Notes under the pieces: generated by a model | Seen by the model: the letters and a program-made list of their open reading frames with translations, nothing else | The model's database searches: none | Told to the model about the DNA's origin: nothing | Part shown: positions 48,788 through 63,300 of the stretch, one piece after another | Numbering within the stretch: position 1 is the first letter of the stretch | How the letters are laid out: each line of letters opens with the position of its first letter | Assembly (NCBI GenBank): GCA_024114885.1 | Contig: CP099420.1 | Span: 2,294,001-2,358,000, forward strand | DNA from: Septoria linicola | Taxonomy: Eukaryota; Ascomycota; Dothideomycetes; Mycosphaerellales; Mycosphaerellaceae | Reading direction: 5' to 3' | DNA length: 64,000 nucleotides | Translations under genes and position numbers: made by a program

Positions 48788-50814
48788 ATATAAAAGAGGT
48801 ATATAGTAATATATAGAGCGCCCTTCTAATAAGACTATTAGGATATCGTAAGACTAATTCTTACCTTCTTTTAGATATATACGCGTACTATAATTATACC
48901 GTACGCTAAGCCTACGAGCCTAAGGCGAGTCTTAGCCTTTAACCTTACCTAGCTCTTATAACTATCTCCTCTCTCTAAGAGAGCTACTTTTAGCGACGCT
49001 CTTACTTAATAGGTTATATTCTAGATTACCTATTTAGTCTTTATAATATACTTTATATATTCTACGCCTATCGCGTCTCTAGCGCGTTATACCTATAAAC
49101 CTTTAGCGTATTACGTAAATACGCGCTATAAAGTAAAGAGTTACTATATATATTTACGTTTACGTAGTAATATAATCTCTACTATAGCGACTACGTCGCT
49201 AGGCTCGAGTATATTCTTTAAAAACTCTTCTAACTCTCTCTTAGACTTTCTTTCTACGTATATAATATTTTCTATATCCTTAGTAAGCTAGTATCTCTAT
49301 ACGATTACTATACTACTAACGTAAGTATAATACTACTAAAGCGTACTAGAGTCGTAGTCCCGAACCGCCTACCTCGTACTATCGATAATATTAGAGGCTA
49401 TAGAGATATCGATATCTACCTCTACTATATTAAGTATACCTACGACGGTATAGATCTTCGAATACTCCTTAACTACGCTTTATATACTAATAGACTACGT
49501 ATAGACGACGAGCCTACGTATAATAAGGTAATAAAGCCTAGCTAGAAGGTTAAGTATTAGCGCTATAAGCGCTAATACTACTATTATAAGCGTATTACTA
49601 ATAGAAACCTTAAGTAGTAGGCGCGCTATATACTATACTACTACGAGTAGCTAGAGACTCTCCTTAAGGGCGTATATAAAGAGTAGGTAAAGCGCTATCT
49701 AAAGGCCCTCTATACCTCTATTAAGACTACTAAGAGAGTCTTTACTAGTAATAAGAGTAAAGCTATTAGTAGCTAGGATACGCTATATAAGGCGAGCGTA
49801 CTTAGCTCGCTACTAGCTAGCGCGATATCTGTCGCTAGTCTAGTAGAGACCTAGCGCTAGTCTAACTTTATAGTAGCTATATTTAAGCTATAGTACAAGG
49901 TATACCTACTTTTCCTATACGATCCTTATATAATACTAATACTCTTCGTAGACTAACTATATAGTAGGCGCCTCTAGCGACGCTCTAGACGCTACTATAG
50001 AGGCGGCCTATCTCGAGAGTAGTAACTAGGAGGAGAGTAAGCTCTCTAAGGATATAGTATCTAATAAGGAGGTAGAGGAGGTAGACGAGGATAAGGACGT
50101 AAAGAGCGTCGACAGTAGTAGAAACGCTAGCGATAACGCGCTCTTCGTAGATAATAAATAAGCGCTTTACTTACTACCTATCTACGCCTCTTATACTCCG
50201 CTTACGCCTATATAGGCTATAGTTAGATTCTTACTCTTTACCTATAGGTACTATACGACCTACTTAGTAGGCGTATATAAATAATATAGTTTACGTTTTA
50301 ATATATCCTAAATATCTTAGTAATTTTCTTACCTATTTAAATTTAAAGTTTACTCCTATATATAGGTTTAACGCTTAGTACTTAGTATCGCCGTATTAGT
50401 GCCTTAGCGTATTAGTACCTTAGCGTATTAATGCCTTAGCGTATTAGCGCCTTAGCGCTTCTATCTTACTACGCGCCTACTTACGCGCTACGCTTCGAAT
50501 ACGTCTAGTACTATATAGCTACTAATATATTCTTTAGGTTCCTACTAGTCGTACTCTTTAGGCTAGCTCTACTAGTAGATTAAGTACTAGCGTACGCTCT
50601 TCCTTACTCGAGTTCTAAGGATCTTCTCTACTTCCTATTTACTCTAGTAGTCTATAAGTAGTATACTCTCTATCTACGTCTCGCTACTCTTCTAAGGTTC
50701 TAGAAGCGATATATAAAATACGTTATAGATAAGAGCGTCTAGTAGTAGGGCTAAGTAGTACGCCTACTTCCCTACTACGTTAATTACCTTAAAAGGCCTA
50801 GTAAACTTATCTAC
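48788..50814. repeat. RIP-degraded sequence of unknown class with coding-like remnants
   Basis: Not part of the gypsy copies. A plus-strand frame at about 49,900-50,300, broken by TAA/TAG, contains a Glu/Asp/Lys-rich stretch (KDIVSNKEVEEVDEDKDVKS). A minus-strand frame at about 49,270-48,880 reads VERKSKRELEEFLKNILEP and RARDAIGVEYIKYIIKTK. These suggest old coding sequence, but neither is recognised. A 16-bp tandem repeat lies at 50,392. Confidence 0.4.
50392..50455 (+). repeat. 16-bp tandem repeat, four copies
   Basis: Four head-to-tail units of CGTATTAGTGCCTTAG with one or two transitions between units. Confidence 0.9.
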
Positions 50815-51094
50815 TAGTAAGGTAAAGGCCTACCTATATACCGTGCTTAGCACTTTTAGTATAAAAGTAAGGTAGTATCTCGTTTCTAAGATAGAAATGT
50901 TTACTCTACTTAATTAATTCAATATCCTACGGTCCTAGTATATAGCTCTTAGTCCTAGAGCTACTATTTTAAGCTCGTTACTACCGTTTAATTAACGTAT
51001 TATAAGACTATTACTCTCCGAACAGGTCTTGTTCTATAGCGACTACTCTTATACCTACCTAGAGGGTTAGTATTAGGGTAGTTATTATCTATTA
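50815..51094 (+). repeat. 5' LTR of gypsy copy 2
   Basis: 280 bp, TAGTAAGG...CTATTA, preceded by CTAC. Confidence 0.86.
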
Positions 51095-51806
51095 ATAGAG
51101 CCGAAGGTAGAGCTATCTCTTCTCTCGTATACCGGGACTAGAAGTATAGAGGGTAGATAGTAGCCTTAAAGCGAGAACTAACGTACTATAAATATTAATA
51201 AGAGGCCTAAAGGAGCCTACGTAAGAGGCGACTTAAAGGGCTATAATAATATAGAAGCCCCTAGAATATAGATATCGCTCTAACCTAGAAAAGTTATAAA
51301 CCTCTAGTACTCCTTAGTACGGATCTATTCGGCAATTATTAGATAGATAATAAGGCGACTTACTATATCGGAGATTTACTCGAGGTCTCTATGCCTATAA
51401 TAGTCTTCGATTAGACCCCGGTTTAGCGTGAAAACGCTCTCGTTTAGATAGCGTAGAGGCTATAGGATAGGCTAGACCCGTCTAGGTAATCTCGTATCCT
51501 CTAGTATATAGATCGCTCGGAATAAGCCCTAGTACGGCGTTAGACGCTAATCGTTTAGCTAAGGATACTAATTACGTCTAAGGCCTCGGACCCGGTATAT
51601 AGTATAGGCTAACGTAATATTATACTACTATAGTTATATAGCGAATTACTCGAATAAGTAAGATAGACGCGCCTAGCTATAAACGGTCGAACTATACGAC
51701 ACGACATACCTTACTTATTAGGCACAATTAATATAGCCTCGGTATTATAAAGAAAAGTTTAACGTTTACCTTCCGACAGCTAATAAAATTTTAGATCTTT
51801 GTTTTT

Positions 51807-51831
51807 TAGTTATTGTTTTAAACGATAACTA
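51807..51831. repeat. 25-bp palindrome, site 1 of gypsy copy 2
   Basis: TAGTTATTG...CGATAACTA between the LTR and gag. Confidence 0.72.
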
Positions 51832-52199
51832 TATTTTATTTAAAAACCTTAATTAAGGAGAGTATAATATACTCTTAGAACACCTTCGAACGAGCTCTAT
51901 AAGTGAATTAGTATCTATTAGCCAGCCTGAAATACTAGAGAGTAGCTTATCTAACTAGCTTAATAAGTAAATTCGAAGATCTCTAGTAAAGCTACTACCT
52001 ACTTTTACTTTATTCCTCCTACTAGATAACGACATGTCTATAGAAGCGGAGGACTAAGGAGGTACTAACCTTAACCCTAATACTAATATCTTTTAAGGAC
52101 CGAACTTAGGAGGTAGACTATCTATAGCGTAGTTCTAGCTACTTATAGAGACTATCTAAGTAACTTAAAGCTAGAAGGTAATTATCGCTTAGGTTCCGC

Positions 52200-54230
52200 T
52201 ACTACCTAGCTCGGACTAGAATTCCTTCTTTAATAGAGAGAACGTAACCGAGTATATTAAGCGTTTTAAAGTACTATATAGTAACTACGCTATTCTATTT
52301 ATTAATAATAATAAGTAGCTTTATAAGAAGTTACTTACTTAGGTTATAGTTATCTAATATAGATAATACTAGCGCCTTAATAGTTTCTACGACCGAGACT
52401 ACGCTAAGTTCAAAGAGTCGATTATTAAGAAGTACCGAAAGTACGATAATATATATATACTCGGAAACCGCCGCTATATAGAAAACCTTTATAAGGTTAA
52501 CTGTAGCGAGGATAATAATCTCTTAGAGTACTTAAGGCAGTTTATACTCTACTCTAATACTATACCTACTTCGTATATAGACGAGCGTTCTCGTACTCTT
52601 CTATTTATATAAGGCCTACTATTTCGTTTTAGTAAGAGACTCTAGGCCTATCTTAAGTTAGACCTTAACAATAGTAACTTAGATTATAGTAAGCTCTTAA
52701 AGACAGCCTAGCGTTAGATTAATAGTAATAAGGACTTTAAATTAGAAGTATATAACGAAGGCGGTAGAGATATCTAGTAGTTGTACGAAGTAGTAAAGAA
52801 GTCCGCTCTAAGACTAAACTCTAAGTTTAAGGCTAGAGAAACGGTAGTCTATAAAGGCCGTAAACCGGCAAGCGTCGATAATATTACTACTAGTATATAA
52901 GACCTCGTAATTACTACGATTCGTCGACTCGAAGAAAGAGGCCTATAGCTACTACGCTCGTCGATAGGATAGTAGGCGAAGTCTTACGATTACGACTATC
53001 TATATATTCTAAGTCCTACTTATAGTTAGGAGATTTCGATTAACTTAGCCGCGATAGATAACGGGTTAATAATTAAGGCCTATATAGCGATCGCTCTAAA
53101 GATTTTAGGTTATTAGATATATAGGCTCGAAGGCTATATAGCCGCAAACTACGAGTACCTATAGTAGTTCGAAACTAAGAGCTTAATATATAGAGATCTA
53201 AAGACCGGTATTATATACTATAGAACGCCTCGCCTAGGTACGGAAAAGATATAGTACTACTAGGACAAGGAACTACTAAAGCTATTCGTATTAATAGGAG
53301 TATTAGAGTAGCGCTACGGAAAGATTAACCTTGAAAATGTAGATCGTTTATCGACGCTAAGAGCGAGCTAGTAGAGGATAGCGAATAAGGTAGCTAGTAT
53401 CGACGGTCCTATTAATATTAGTTAAGTCGCTTCTATTACGTAGGAAGATTAGGACGATCTAATCGGCGCCTACGTAGCTAGAGACAGCGTAAAAATAAAG
53501 CGGAACCTAAACCCTTCTCGTCTAGTCGGAAGATAGCTAATAGGAGTATAGAAGCGAATTACGACCTAGGCTATAGTAGTAAGAACCTACGCTTATCGTC
53601 ACTCCTATATTAAAGAGGTTAAAGATAAAAGCTAGCCGGCTCCTTACCTTATAGATATAGGGGAGTTAGAGGATTCTTAAACTTAGAGATATAATAACGA
53701 TAAGATCGAGGATAAGTAGATATACGACTACCTAAACGGTCTACTAGTTCTAGTCGCTCCTACGTATACTTAAAAGCGAAAGAAGGCTAAGGAGCCTCTA
53801 AAGACCAAGCGTATAAATAACTACCTTCGAGCTACGTACGCTAATAATAACGCTAACGTCTTCTAGATAGATAAAATACTCGAATCTAAGGTCTAATTAA
53901 GCTTAGTAGAGATTATTCTCTATAGCGAGCGAGCGTCGTATTCCTTATAAGGTCGTGTTCTAAACGATATAGATCTACGTAAGAAGCTTAATAAGCTCCG
54001 TATAAAGAAGCGTACGAATAGAGGTAGTAGAGCTAAGATTAGCGTATATTCCTTACTATCTAAAGCCTTTAGCGAGTAGGTAGAGGAGGAGCTAACGAAA
54101 GCTATTTTAGCGACTAATATTAAGGCCTTCTAGGCTACTACTATAGCGATTAATATAGTGAAACCTAGGCCCGCTTCCGAGCTTTATAAGTAGACGGACG
54201 ATATCCTTCTATTATTTAATAATATCTATT
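52200..54230 (+). pseudogene. Gypsy copy 2 gag relic
   Basis: Equivalent to 11,960-13,990 in copy 1. The capsid-like core (LEYLRQFILYSNTI, about 52,530) is preserved. There are fewer stops than in copy 1, but the frame is still broken, for example CGG in this copy where copy 1 has TAG. Confidence 0.6.
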
Positions 54231-54250
54231 AAATTGTTCTAAGTATCTAC

Positions 54251-54517
54251 GTGCCTACGAAGTACAGACCTCGAATAATAGCTTATAAGTCCTTAATCGA
54301 CGAGAGGGCTAAGTTAATAATTATACTAATCGAATACGTTCGAAAGCTTCAAGTCGGTATAACCTCTCTTAGTAATATTACTATAGGAGGAGTCGGAGGC
54401 AAGGTTACTTTTATTAGGTACTACCTAGAGGTATTAATCGATACCTTTAGCGTAAGAGTTACTATACTATTTCTAGTCTTACCTACGAACGGCCCGATCT
54501 TACTTAGCCGGCTATAG
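54251..54517 (+). pseudogene. Gypsy copy 2 protease-region fragment, still open for 88 codons
   Basis: Reads MPTKYRPRIIAYKSLIDERA, then TIGGVGGKVTFIRYYLEVL and NGPILLSRL. It is a piece of the retropepsin region, not an independent gene: the frame continues on both sides beyond stops. Its survival reflects the lower RIP load of this copy. Confidence 0.6.
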
Positions 54518-54946
54518 GCACGGCGAGTACGCCTAGCTTCTAAGAATTACGATAATAGCTCTTAGGAGAGCTTAATTAGTACTCTAGACAGCCGTGTTAT
54601 TATATTTACCGGTTTTAATAGCTATAGTAATATACGTACTATAGAACAAGTCCTAGGAAAAGCTAGAGTGCCGAGGAACTAGCTCTAGTCGATAGTACGA
54701 GTTTAGTAGAGGCTCTAATACTTTTATCGCGTCTAGATTCTATAGAAGTCGGTATCCGAACTCTAACTTTCGGTAATTATTAGCTAAAGAATATAGGGTA
54801 TACTATCGAGGACTCTAGATCTTATAATAGTAAGGAGTAGGGAGAGGGATTATAAGCTTTTCAAGCTTCTACTACCCTTTCCGTATAAGGTTTAGTAGTT
54901 AGAGGTAAAAACTCTACTTAGAGGGGTTAGCTAGTAGAACGTTCCG

Positions 54947-54971
54947 TAGTTACCTTTTTAAACGATAATTA
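54947..54971. repeat. 25-bp palindrome, site 2 of gypsy copy 2
   Basis: TAGTTACC...CGATAATTA, same position as 14,706 in copy 1. Confidence 0.65.
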
Positions 54972-55759
54972 CGTTATACCTCCTATACTATACTTTAAAC
55001 TATACTAGTAGTATAGATAGATAAGCGATTAGTACTAGTGTTCGTTTATAGTTACCGATAGCTCTAAACTCCTAGAGAATTAAGTCTTTAACTACCTTAC
55101 GTAGTAGTTATCGTATATAAAGGTAATCTACTTCGGAGACTATTTTATAGCGGACTTAATTAGATAAAGTACCTCTCTACGATAGTAGCTCGAACTATTA
55201 AGACAGGTTAATTATAGCTAGACTTAAACATAGTATAACTATCTCGTAGTAGCGGCCGTCGAAGGTAATATCGCTAAATTTAGCTAAAATAGCCGACTTA
55301 AGAAGCTTTTACTAGCTACCGGCGAAGCTAAGCTAGCTTATACTAACGAGTAAGACTTATACTAGGGTATTAGGTATAGTTTTAACGATACTATACTAGT
55401 ATCTTAGTCGAGCTAAAGTTTAAATTATAGGAGCGAATACTTAATAATTACCTATACGACGCTTAGAGAGGCGGAGCTAGCTATCTAAGAACCTAGACCC
55501 TACGACGAGGTTATCTCCGATAAAGTAGATAACGAGCTTAGTAAGGAGACGTACGTTATCTCGGCCGCTATTAATATAGTAGCGGAGAAAGCTTATAATA
55601 AAGAAGCTATAGGATAGCGGAAGCTAGATAACTATATTAGCGCCTATACTCTTTATAAGCGAGTTACTAACAAGATTAAACCGGTAAATACCGACATTAC
55701 TATAACTAATAGCTTAAACCCTAGCGGGTTAAAGGACTAGCGACGGACTTATATTAAGA

Positions 55760-58700
55760 AGGAAGCGGCTATACTACCTAGTACTAGATCTTACGATAGT
55801 AAGTACCTAACTAAGAGGTTCTCGACGATCGAGCCTAGATTACGCCTAAGACCCGAACGGCTTATAAAGTTCAAACCTAGTATAGAACTACTACTAAAGA
55901 AGCTAGATTTGTTATATTATATACTAAGGAATCGAGAAGCTACCTTTACGTAGAACTTTACGTATTTAGGCCGAATTAATCCTAATATTACTCTACTATA
56001 GAAGATTCAGACAGTTTCTTATAAGCTATAGTAGTATCTAGGCTTTAAGCTAAACCTATCTCTACGATATATCGTAGAAGATATACTAAGATAACGAATC
56101 TAAGTAGGAACTCTTAAGCTATACTATAGTACTTATCGAAACCTATACTTCCTTATTAGTAAGAAGATAGAGGTAGGTAAGCTAAAGAAGTATCGGTTGA
56201 TTAACGTAGCTTAGAAGTTTAATTAAGTTACTATAAGAGATTCGAACTTACTACCCGACGCTAAGGGTTTCTCTAAGGACTTTACTAGTTACGCGCTAGC
56301 CTCGTTAGTTAATATCTTCTCTAGATATAACTAAATTCTACTCGATGAATCCTATAGAGACCTTATAGGCTTTGATTTACTACTAGGCCTATTACGGTAG
56401 ACTACGTTACTATAAGGAGCTACGAATTCTATTACCTAGTTCGTTCGTATTATTAACTAAGTGCTTATAGAGTATGTCTCGTATAAGGTATAGCCGTTCC
56501 TTAATAATATTAGTATTAAAAGACCTAAGACGAAGTACGATAGTAAAGAGGTTAAACCTAGCCTCTACCGTTACGTTATTAAACATATTATAGCTATAGA
56601 CGACGTCCTCTATAATATAGAACGAGCTAATATAACGGTAGCTTTTAATAAGCTATAGCTCTATTACGAACAACTAGTAATCGTTAGTTACCTTACTAGT
56701 ATCGATAGTCGCTATCTAGACTTCGCGAGAGTAGCGAAGATTAAGAAATAGCCGACGCTAGAGAATTAGAAGAAGGTTCGAATCTTCCTCGGCGTAGTTA
56801 CGTACTACCGCGTCTAGGTTAAAGGTTTTACGATTATCCTTACTCTACTATTTAAACTCTTATAGAAGGATACTAAGTTTTAATAGACTACCGAGCACTA
56901 ACTAGCTAAAGACGTTATCTTAAAGGTACTAGTTTCAGCCCTAGCTCTAGTTACTCTTGATTTTAGAGAAGGAGTAGGACTTATTATCGTAGGTATAGAT
57001 TCGAGCGGTAAAGGCTAGGAATATACGCTTTCCTAATATAATCGAGACGAGCTACTTCTCCGCTATCTAGTTCGATATAAGTCCGGCCTGTTTAACCTAG
57101 TAGAGGTTAAGTACGATACTAGAAAGCGCGAATACCTTAGTATACTAAAGGTATTAAAGAAGCTAAAGCCGTAGCTATTCGGAGTATACTTCTAACTAGA
57201 GATTAATATAAATACCCTCGTTTACTAGCTTAATAAGGCTACCTCTAATTTGCCGAATATAGTAATAACGCGCTAGCTAGTATAGATCTACCTCTTCGAC
57301 TTTAACGTTATATATGTTCCTAGTAAGAAGTATATAGCTCTAGATTCGTTATTAAGGAAGCCTACTACGCCTAAAGATATAGAAGCTATAGAATAGGAAG
57401 AAGACGTAGATCTAATAATTAACGAGTAATTCTTTAATACCTTTTATATTAACGCTTTCTCTATATAGGTAATTTAGGGCGAGCTACCTATAATTAATAG
57501 AATCTACTCTTAGGAGTTAATAAATATCGCTTTCGTACTTATACGAATATAAAGACCTAAGGGAGTTTCTAATAACGAGTATAAGCGGTTAAGGAAGAAG
57601 TATCGGCTATTTTATATTAAGAATAGCTAGCTCTAGCGCTAAGAGCGAGTAGCTAGACCCTTATAGCGAGTTATTAATAAACTCGAAGCGCGAGCTCGTA
57701 TTATTAAGGTATACTATTATAAGAACGGTCATCGTAGCGCTAAATAGACGTATAATCTTATCCGAAAACGATAGTAGTAGGATAGAGTCTAGGCTTAGAT
57801 CTCGCTCGCTATTCGGTAGTATACTATTTATAGTCTCTAGTATAGACGACAGGTACCTAGAGAACTATAAATCCTACTCTAAGTTATAGTTAGCTAGCGG
57901 TAGTATATCGATAGCTTATATATCTCGAAGAACTATTCGTTAATAGTTATACGCGAATCTCTATCGCGCTAGCTAGAAGTACGTATGTTCTAGTACCTAG
58001 CGAAGAGTATCTCCTTAGTATAGATAGTAAGGTTTATATAGGAAGAGATCTTTTACTAGTAGGAGGCCGCTATAGAAGTTATCCTTAATAACTATAAGAC
58101 TAACCTTAGTAACGTAGAGAAGCTACTACTATCGTACAGTGTTAAACGTATTAATATTTCGCTATACTACTCTTAGTCTAACGCTATCGTTAAAGTCGGC
58201 TATAAGACAATATTAGACGCTTACTTAAAGCTCTCTAATAGCGGCCTTTATACGATTCGAGACTATATTCTAGCGGTTCTATAGGTAGAGAGAACGATAA
58301 TAGTCTCTACTACTAGCCTAATACTATCGAAGGTAATAATTAAGCGTAACGTAGTACTACCGATCGAGCTAGAACACTATACCTTCTAGATTATAGATTA
58401 GGGCAAGGTTAAGACTAGAGTAGAGCTTCTTACGATTCGAGCTCAAGCCCTCGAAGCTATAGAAACGACTATAGAAGAAGGGCGACTACGTTAATAGCGT
58501 CTCCGAGAGTAGAATAAGGCGTACTTCGATAAATATCGCTATACGGATCTTACTATACTATAGGAAGAAGATCTCGTATTAGTATACCGCTCTAAGTTAA
58601 AAACTAGCTTCTCCTATAAGCTTACGTTTAGGTAGGAAGGCCCTTTTAGAGTATCTAAAGTGTTATAGAGAGGTATATCGTATAAGCTAGAAGAACTAGA

Positions 58701-59000
58701 TAGCTTAAGGCGAGAGTATATCTATAAGAGGATAGACCTTAAGAAATATATCTTTCTATAAGAAAACTTAAAGCTAGTTCCGGATTAGGTTAAACTAGAA
58801 GAAGTACTACTACTAATAGAGAAAGTTATAGAACTAGGCCTTCTACCTAGGTATAAGTATCTATAGATCTTTATTAGTAAGCTATTAGTAATAACTTAAG
58901 AAGAAAGGGAGAGTTATATACGCTAGCTACTAACGGAGCTTAAAGAAGAAGTAGAAGACTTAGTAAGCTAGAGGCTAAAGCTAGCCTAGCGGAGCTAAAG
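55760..59000 (+). pseudogene. Gypsy copy 2 pol relic (RT, RNase H, integrase)
   Basis: As in copy 1: RT with FLNN at 56,497-56,508 (PFLNNISIK), an RNase H region ending VYVPSKKYIALDSLL-type sequence near 57,350, the integrase segment VKRINISLYYS at about 58,143, and a GPFRVSKVL-like end near 58,640. It retains PF before LNN where copy 1 has LF. Several TAA/TAG stops remain, so it cannot be functional. Confidence 0.85.
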
Positions 59001-60006
59001 AAGTAGAAATTCGATAGGCGATACTTAATTAGGAGTATAAGCTAAGATCTAGCTACTAAAGCCTAGCCTCTACTATAAAAAGGCTAATCTTCCTAAGTCT
59101 GTACTATCTCGAGCGCTTCTTTTAATCCTAAAACTACTATTAAGCTCTAATTAGAGCTTCCTAAGCTTGTAATTTACTAGACTAGTATAAATCTAGCTAA
59201 ATCTTAGCTATCCTAAGTACTTCTTTTGTTCCTAGAGCTACTATCGAGCTCTAATCTAAGCTTCCTGAACTCCTCTTTTACTAGATTAGTAAGAATCTAG
59301 CTAATCCTAGCTATCTCGACGCTATTTTCTATAGCTAAGATAAGTATCTATATAGCTAGTTACTCTCCTAAGCTTAACTTTTAAATATAGACTTTATATC
59401 TACTAGCTAACCTACTATCCCGCTCCTTTTTCTAAGTCTCGAGCCTACTATCGCTATAAAAGTTAGCTATCTCGAGCTACTTTCTACTACTAGGTCTTAA
59501 AATCTAAGCTAGATCTATACTCTCGAAGCTCTTTTCTACTAGCGATTTCTAAGGTTAGTACTACGATCTGTCTTCCTAGAGCCCTTTTCTATTACTAATT
59601 AGCGAGTAAGATAATAATTTTCTATCCTGAGGGCCTTTCTACTACTAATTTTCGCCTAACTAAAGGAATTACTAAAAAATATTAGTTTCTAGTAGAGAAT
59701 ACTTAAAGTTTAAGGTTTTTTAGCCTACCTAGAGGCGAAGGAGCTTGAATCTTTAGCGACGGCGGCTCTAATAGCTCCTTTCTAGCTATTAATTATAGCG
59801 CTAGCGGTCTCTTACGATACGGAAAGCGCGATCTAGTAAGTCGACTAGGTATACGAAAAATAAGGCTCTTTTAAGTTAGTAGAGGTAACGACGATAGTAT
59901 CTAAGTCTTAGTCCTTATTAGCGATAGTAAGGTATATACTATAGTAGTTAGTAGTAGCGTTAGTAGTATATAACGGCTATAGAAGCGTTAAGGTAAAGTG
60001 AACTTT

Positions 60007-60031
60007 TAGTTATCTTTTTAAACGATAACTA
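60007..60031. repeat. 25-bp palindrome, site 3 of gypsy copy 2
   Basis: TAGTTATC...CGATAACTA between pol and the extra frame, identical to 19,807-19,831. Confidence 0.75.
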
Positions 60032-60379
60032 AAACCTTACGTAACTAAGCTCTACGTATAGACCCCTAATCCTAATAGTAGTTACGCTACTACGATAAGG
60101 TATATAATTAGACTACTTTCACGCTCTAAACGATCTCTTCTTCCTTATTAACTATTAATTAGTTACTATAGAGCCTTACTTCTATTAAGTTCGATTCTTA
60201 TCTTTCGTTACTACCTAGTAACGCTATATAGCTATTTATGTACGTAAGCGGTAACTAATATAATAGAAAACTCTATAACCGGTTACGCGCCTAACCCTCC
60301 TCGCTATTCAAGTTACTTATTACTAGTTATACGCTTTATGTCGCCCTAAGCTACTAACACGACTATTTAAAGACGTTCT

Positions 60380-63300
60380 CTTTCTCTCTCGCGTATAAAG
60401 AATAAGACTTCCTCTTTCCGGCGTTCTTTAACGCCTAAGCGCTTATTAAGACTAGCGCTTTCGCCTTCTACCTCGCCTATTCGAAGTCCGATATAAGAAC
60501 TACCTAGACAAGATTCTCTAAAGAAAAGACGAAAAATAGCTTCTTTAAGTTCTATATAAGGTATAGCGCTCGCTCGTACTAATCGCGAAGGCTCGCTCGT
60601 TAGTTTCTAGGCCTTAAGCGGACCTCTTACTAGTATAACGAACCTTAATAATACTACCGAAGCTATTCTATCGCTAGAGACACTATAAGACTAAGAGGAG
60701 AGCGTCGACTTAGTACTTAAGCAAGTCGAGGAAGTAAACGATAAGATAAAGATTAGCGTATTTAACTTCTTTAAACGCCTCTCTACTAAGATTTTGCTAA
60801 AACACCTTAACGCGTAGAGCGTAAAGCGCGATAATATAAAGAAGATACGCTAAGAAGGCCGAGACTTAGTAAAGGAGAGAAACTTAATCTAGTAGTAGCT
60901 ACGTATAGAGTTTAGGTACGAGTAGAACTTCTCCTTCCTTAACTAAGTCTTATATAATAAAGAGATACTTAGGAACCTTTATTAATAGTTAAATAAGTAT
61001 AAAGGCGTCTTTAAAGAGAGCGAGCTTAAAAGCTAGGTCTTCTTAGCGTAGTAAAAGCAAGATCGCTTCTATTAGTAGGTAGCGAATATATTCTCTTATA
61101 GCTAGTACTTTTAGCTATAGAGGAGTAAGAAGACTCCTAGCTCGTAAGGCTTAGGCTTTATTAATACGAACTTAGATAGGAGACGCTACTAGAACAAGTT
61201 TAAGGAGGAGCTCTCGTAGGTCGATATCTTTAGCTATAAGATAAGAGAGGCACGCCTAGAAGCGGGCTATAGACTTAATTAGTATAGGTTTACGGTTAAG
61301 CTTACTAAAGGAGAGGCCTTCGAAGAACCGACTTACGTGTTCTTAGTAGTAGAGAGATAGCTCTTAATATCCTATAGACTATTACCTCCTTCTAGAAATC
61401 TAAGATCTAATAGACGACTCTCTTCCTTAGCGCCTAAGGGCCTATCCTTATCTAGTTCTACTCGAAACTCTAGTTAAGAAGAAGAAGGAGAAAGAGAAGG
61501 TAATTTACTTACGACTCTAGAGCCTTGTCTTAGAGATTCTATATCGCCTAGTACTATATAGAGGCTAAAAGCTTAGTTAGAGAAGTTAACGCTAAGCTCT
61601 ATAAAGAAGCCCGTACCTAAACCTATACCGACGTAGGCCTTTCGTAAAAGTAGGAGGATTACTAGACTTCGCGCTAGAGAACCTATTATTACCTTAATCG
61701 AGACTTCTCCTATACTAAGCGCTTCGGGCGATAGCGATCCTACGTAAGACTAAGTACTACCTATAACGGAGCCGCTACTAGGTCTATAACGCCTATCGCT
61801 AATCGTACTAGAAGATAATAATAGAATTAAGCTAGAGAGCGACTTAGAGCCTAATCTACGCTACTAGGCTTATATAAAGGATAGTGTTACCTCTAAAGTC
61901 TACTACTGTATAGTCGTTAGTAGAGCTCTTAAAGAAGTCGATAATATCTAGGAGAAGAAGAAGGTAGCTAAGAGCTATACTTTAATTAATATTCTTCTAT
62001 ACCTTAGCTAGCCTCTTTATAAAGAATATATAGCTAAGATAGGTAATACTATAGGTTTAAAGCTACCGAAGACAGCTAACGTAACGTATACCCTCTACTA
62101 GCGTATTATTTAGATAGGTAGTATAGCCGATCTCTAAGCCCTTATTACCTAGAATACTTAAAACCGGACGTAGTTTAAGCTAGAAGCGAATACTTTCTTT
62201 CCTAAGCCTATAGAGCGTACTCGTTACGGTAAGAAAGGTACTAATACTTAGGAACTAGAGGACGATATTAACGCCCTAATACGTAAGATAGGTAGAAGCT
62301 ACCTTAGACCCTTTTAGTTCTCTACGACCGAGGTAGACTTGAAGGTTACTTCTAACGTCTATTAGAAGGCTTAGGAGCTCTTAGACTACGATAATAATAA
62401 GGATACCTAGACCGATTATAGCTTCCTCTTTTATTCTCCTTCTACTAGGGGCCTATTTTAGATCCTAGACTCTTTACTCGAAGGTATACGGTATAAGTTT
62501 ATAGTATATCGATAGTATAACACGGCTGTTAGTTAGTATAGTTAGTCTCGCGGTATATAGTACTCGCTATCCTAATAGCTTCTCTACTAGTATCCCCTAC
62601 TATAGCTATATTAGCTAGTTACTACTCTATATACGACTATTAAATACGTAGCCTACCTATCTACCGCCTTTTATATCTTCGACGATAAGGCAGGTTCTAA
62701 CTACCCTAACGGCTTCTAGTATATCGCCTTAAATAAGAATATACTACTTAAGGAGAAGGGCCTTAATTAGGTTTAGTTTACGATCTCTCTAGACGATACT
62801 AGTAATAGAGGACGACTTTTACTAACCTCTAACGCGGTTAGTAATAGGCTCTTCGACCCTAAGGAGGTAAAGTAGCTAGCGAGGCGTATTATCGCTAATA
62901 AGTAAAGCTATAGTATAGGCTTCGTCGAGACTATACCTCTAGTAATTACTAACGAAATAAAAGCTAATCTTAAGCTTAGTTAGAAGAACCCTTATACTAA
63001 AGTAGGCTCGCTAGTTATTTCGTACCCCTACCTCCCTTAGCGGTATACTCGTATAGACGAAGAGTATCGTATAATTCTAATAGTGTTCCTAGCCTATCCT
63101 AATAGTCAAGTATTAGATAAGTTACCTAATAGTAATCGTATTAACGTTTCTACGGTCTATAGCGTATATCTCTATCGCGAGCGAATACTCTTTATAGCTT
63201 TAGGCACTATATACTCTATACGAGTAATAAAACCTTTTACTACTAAGGTACTTCTAACTAGCCTAAGCCCGATTTCTAATACCTTAGTAGGCCGAGTTCT

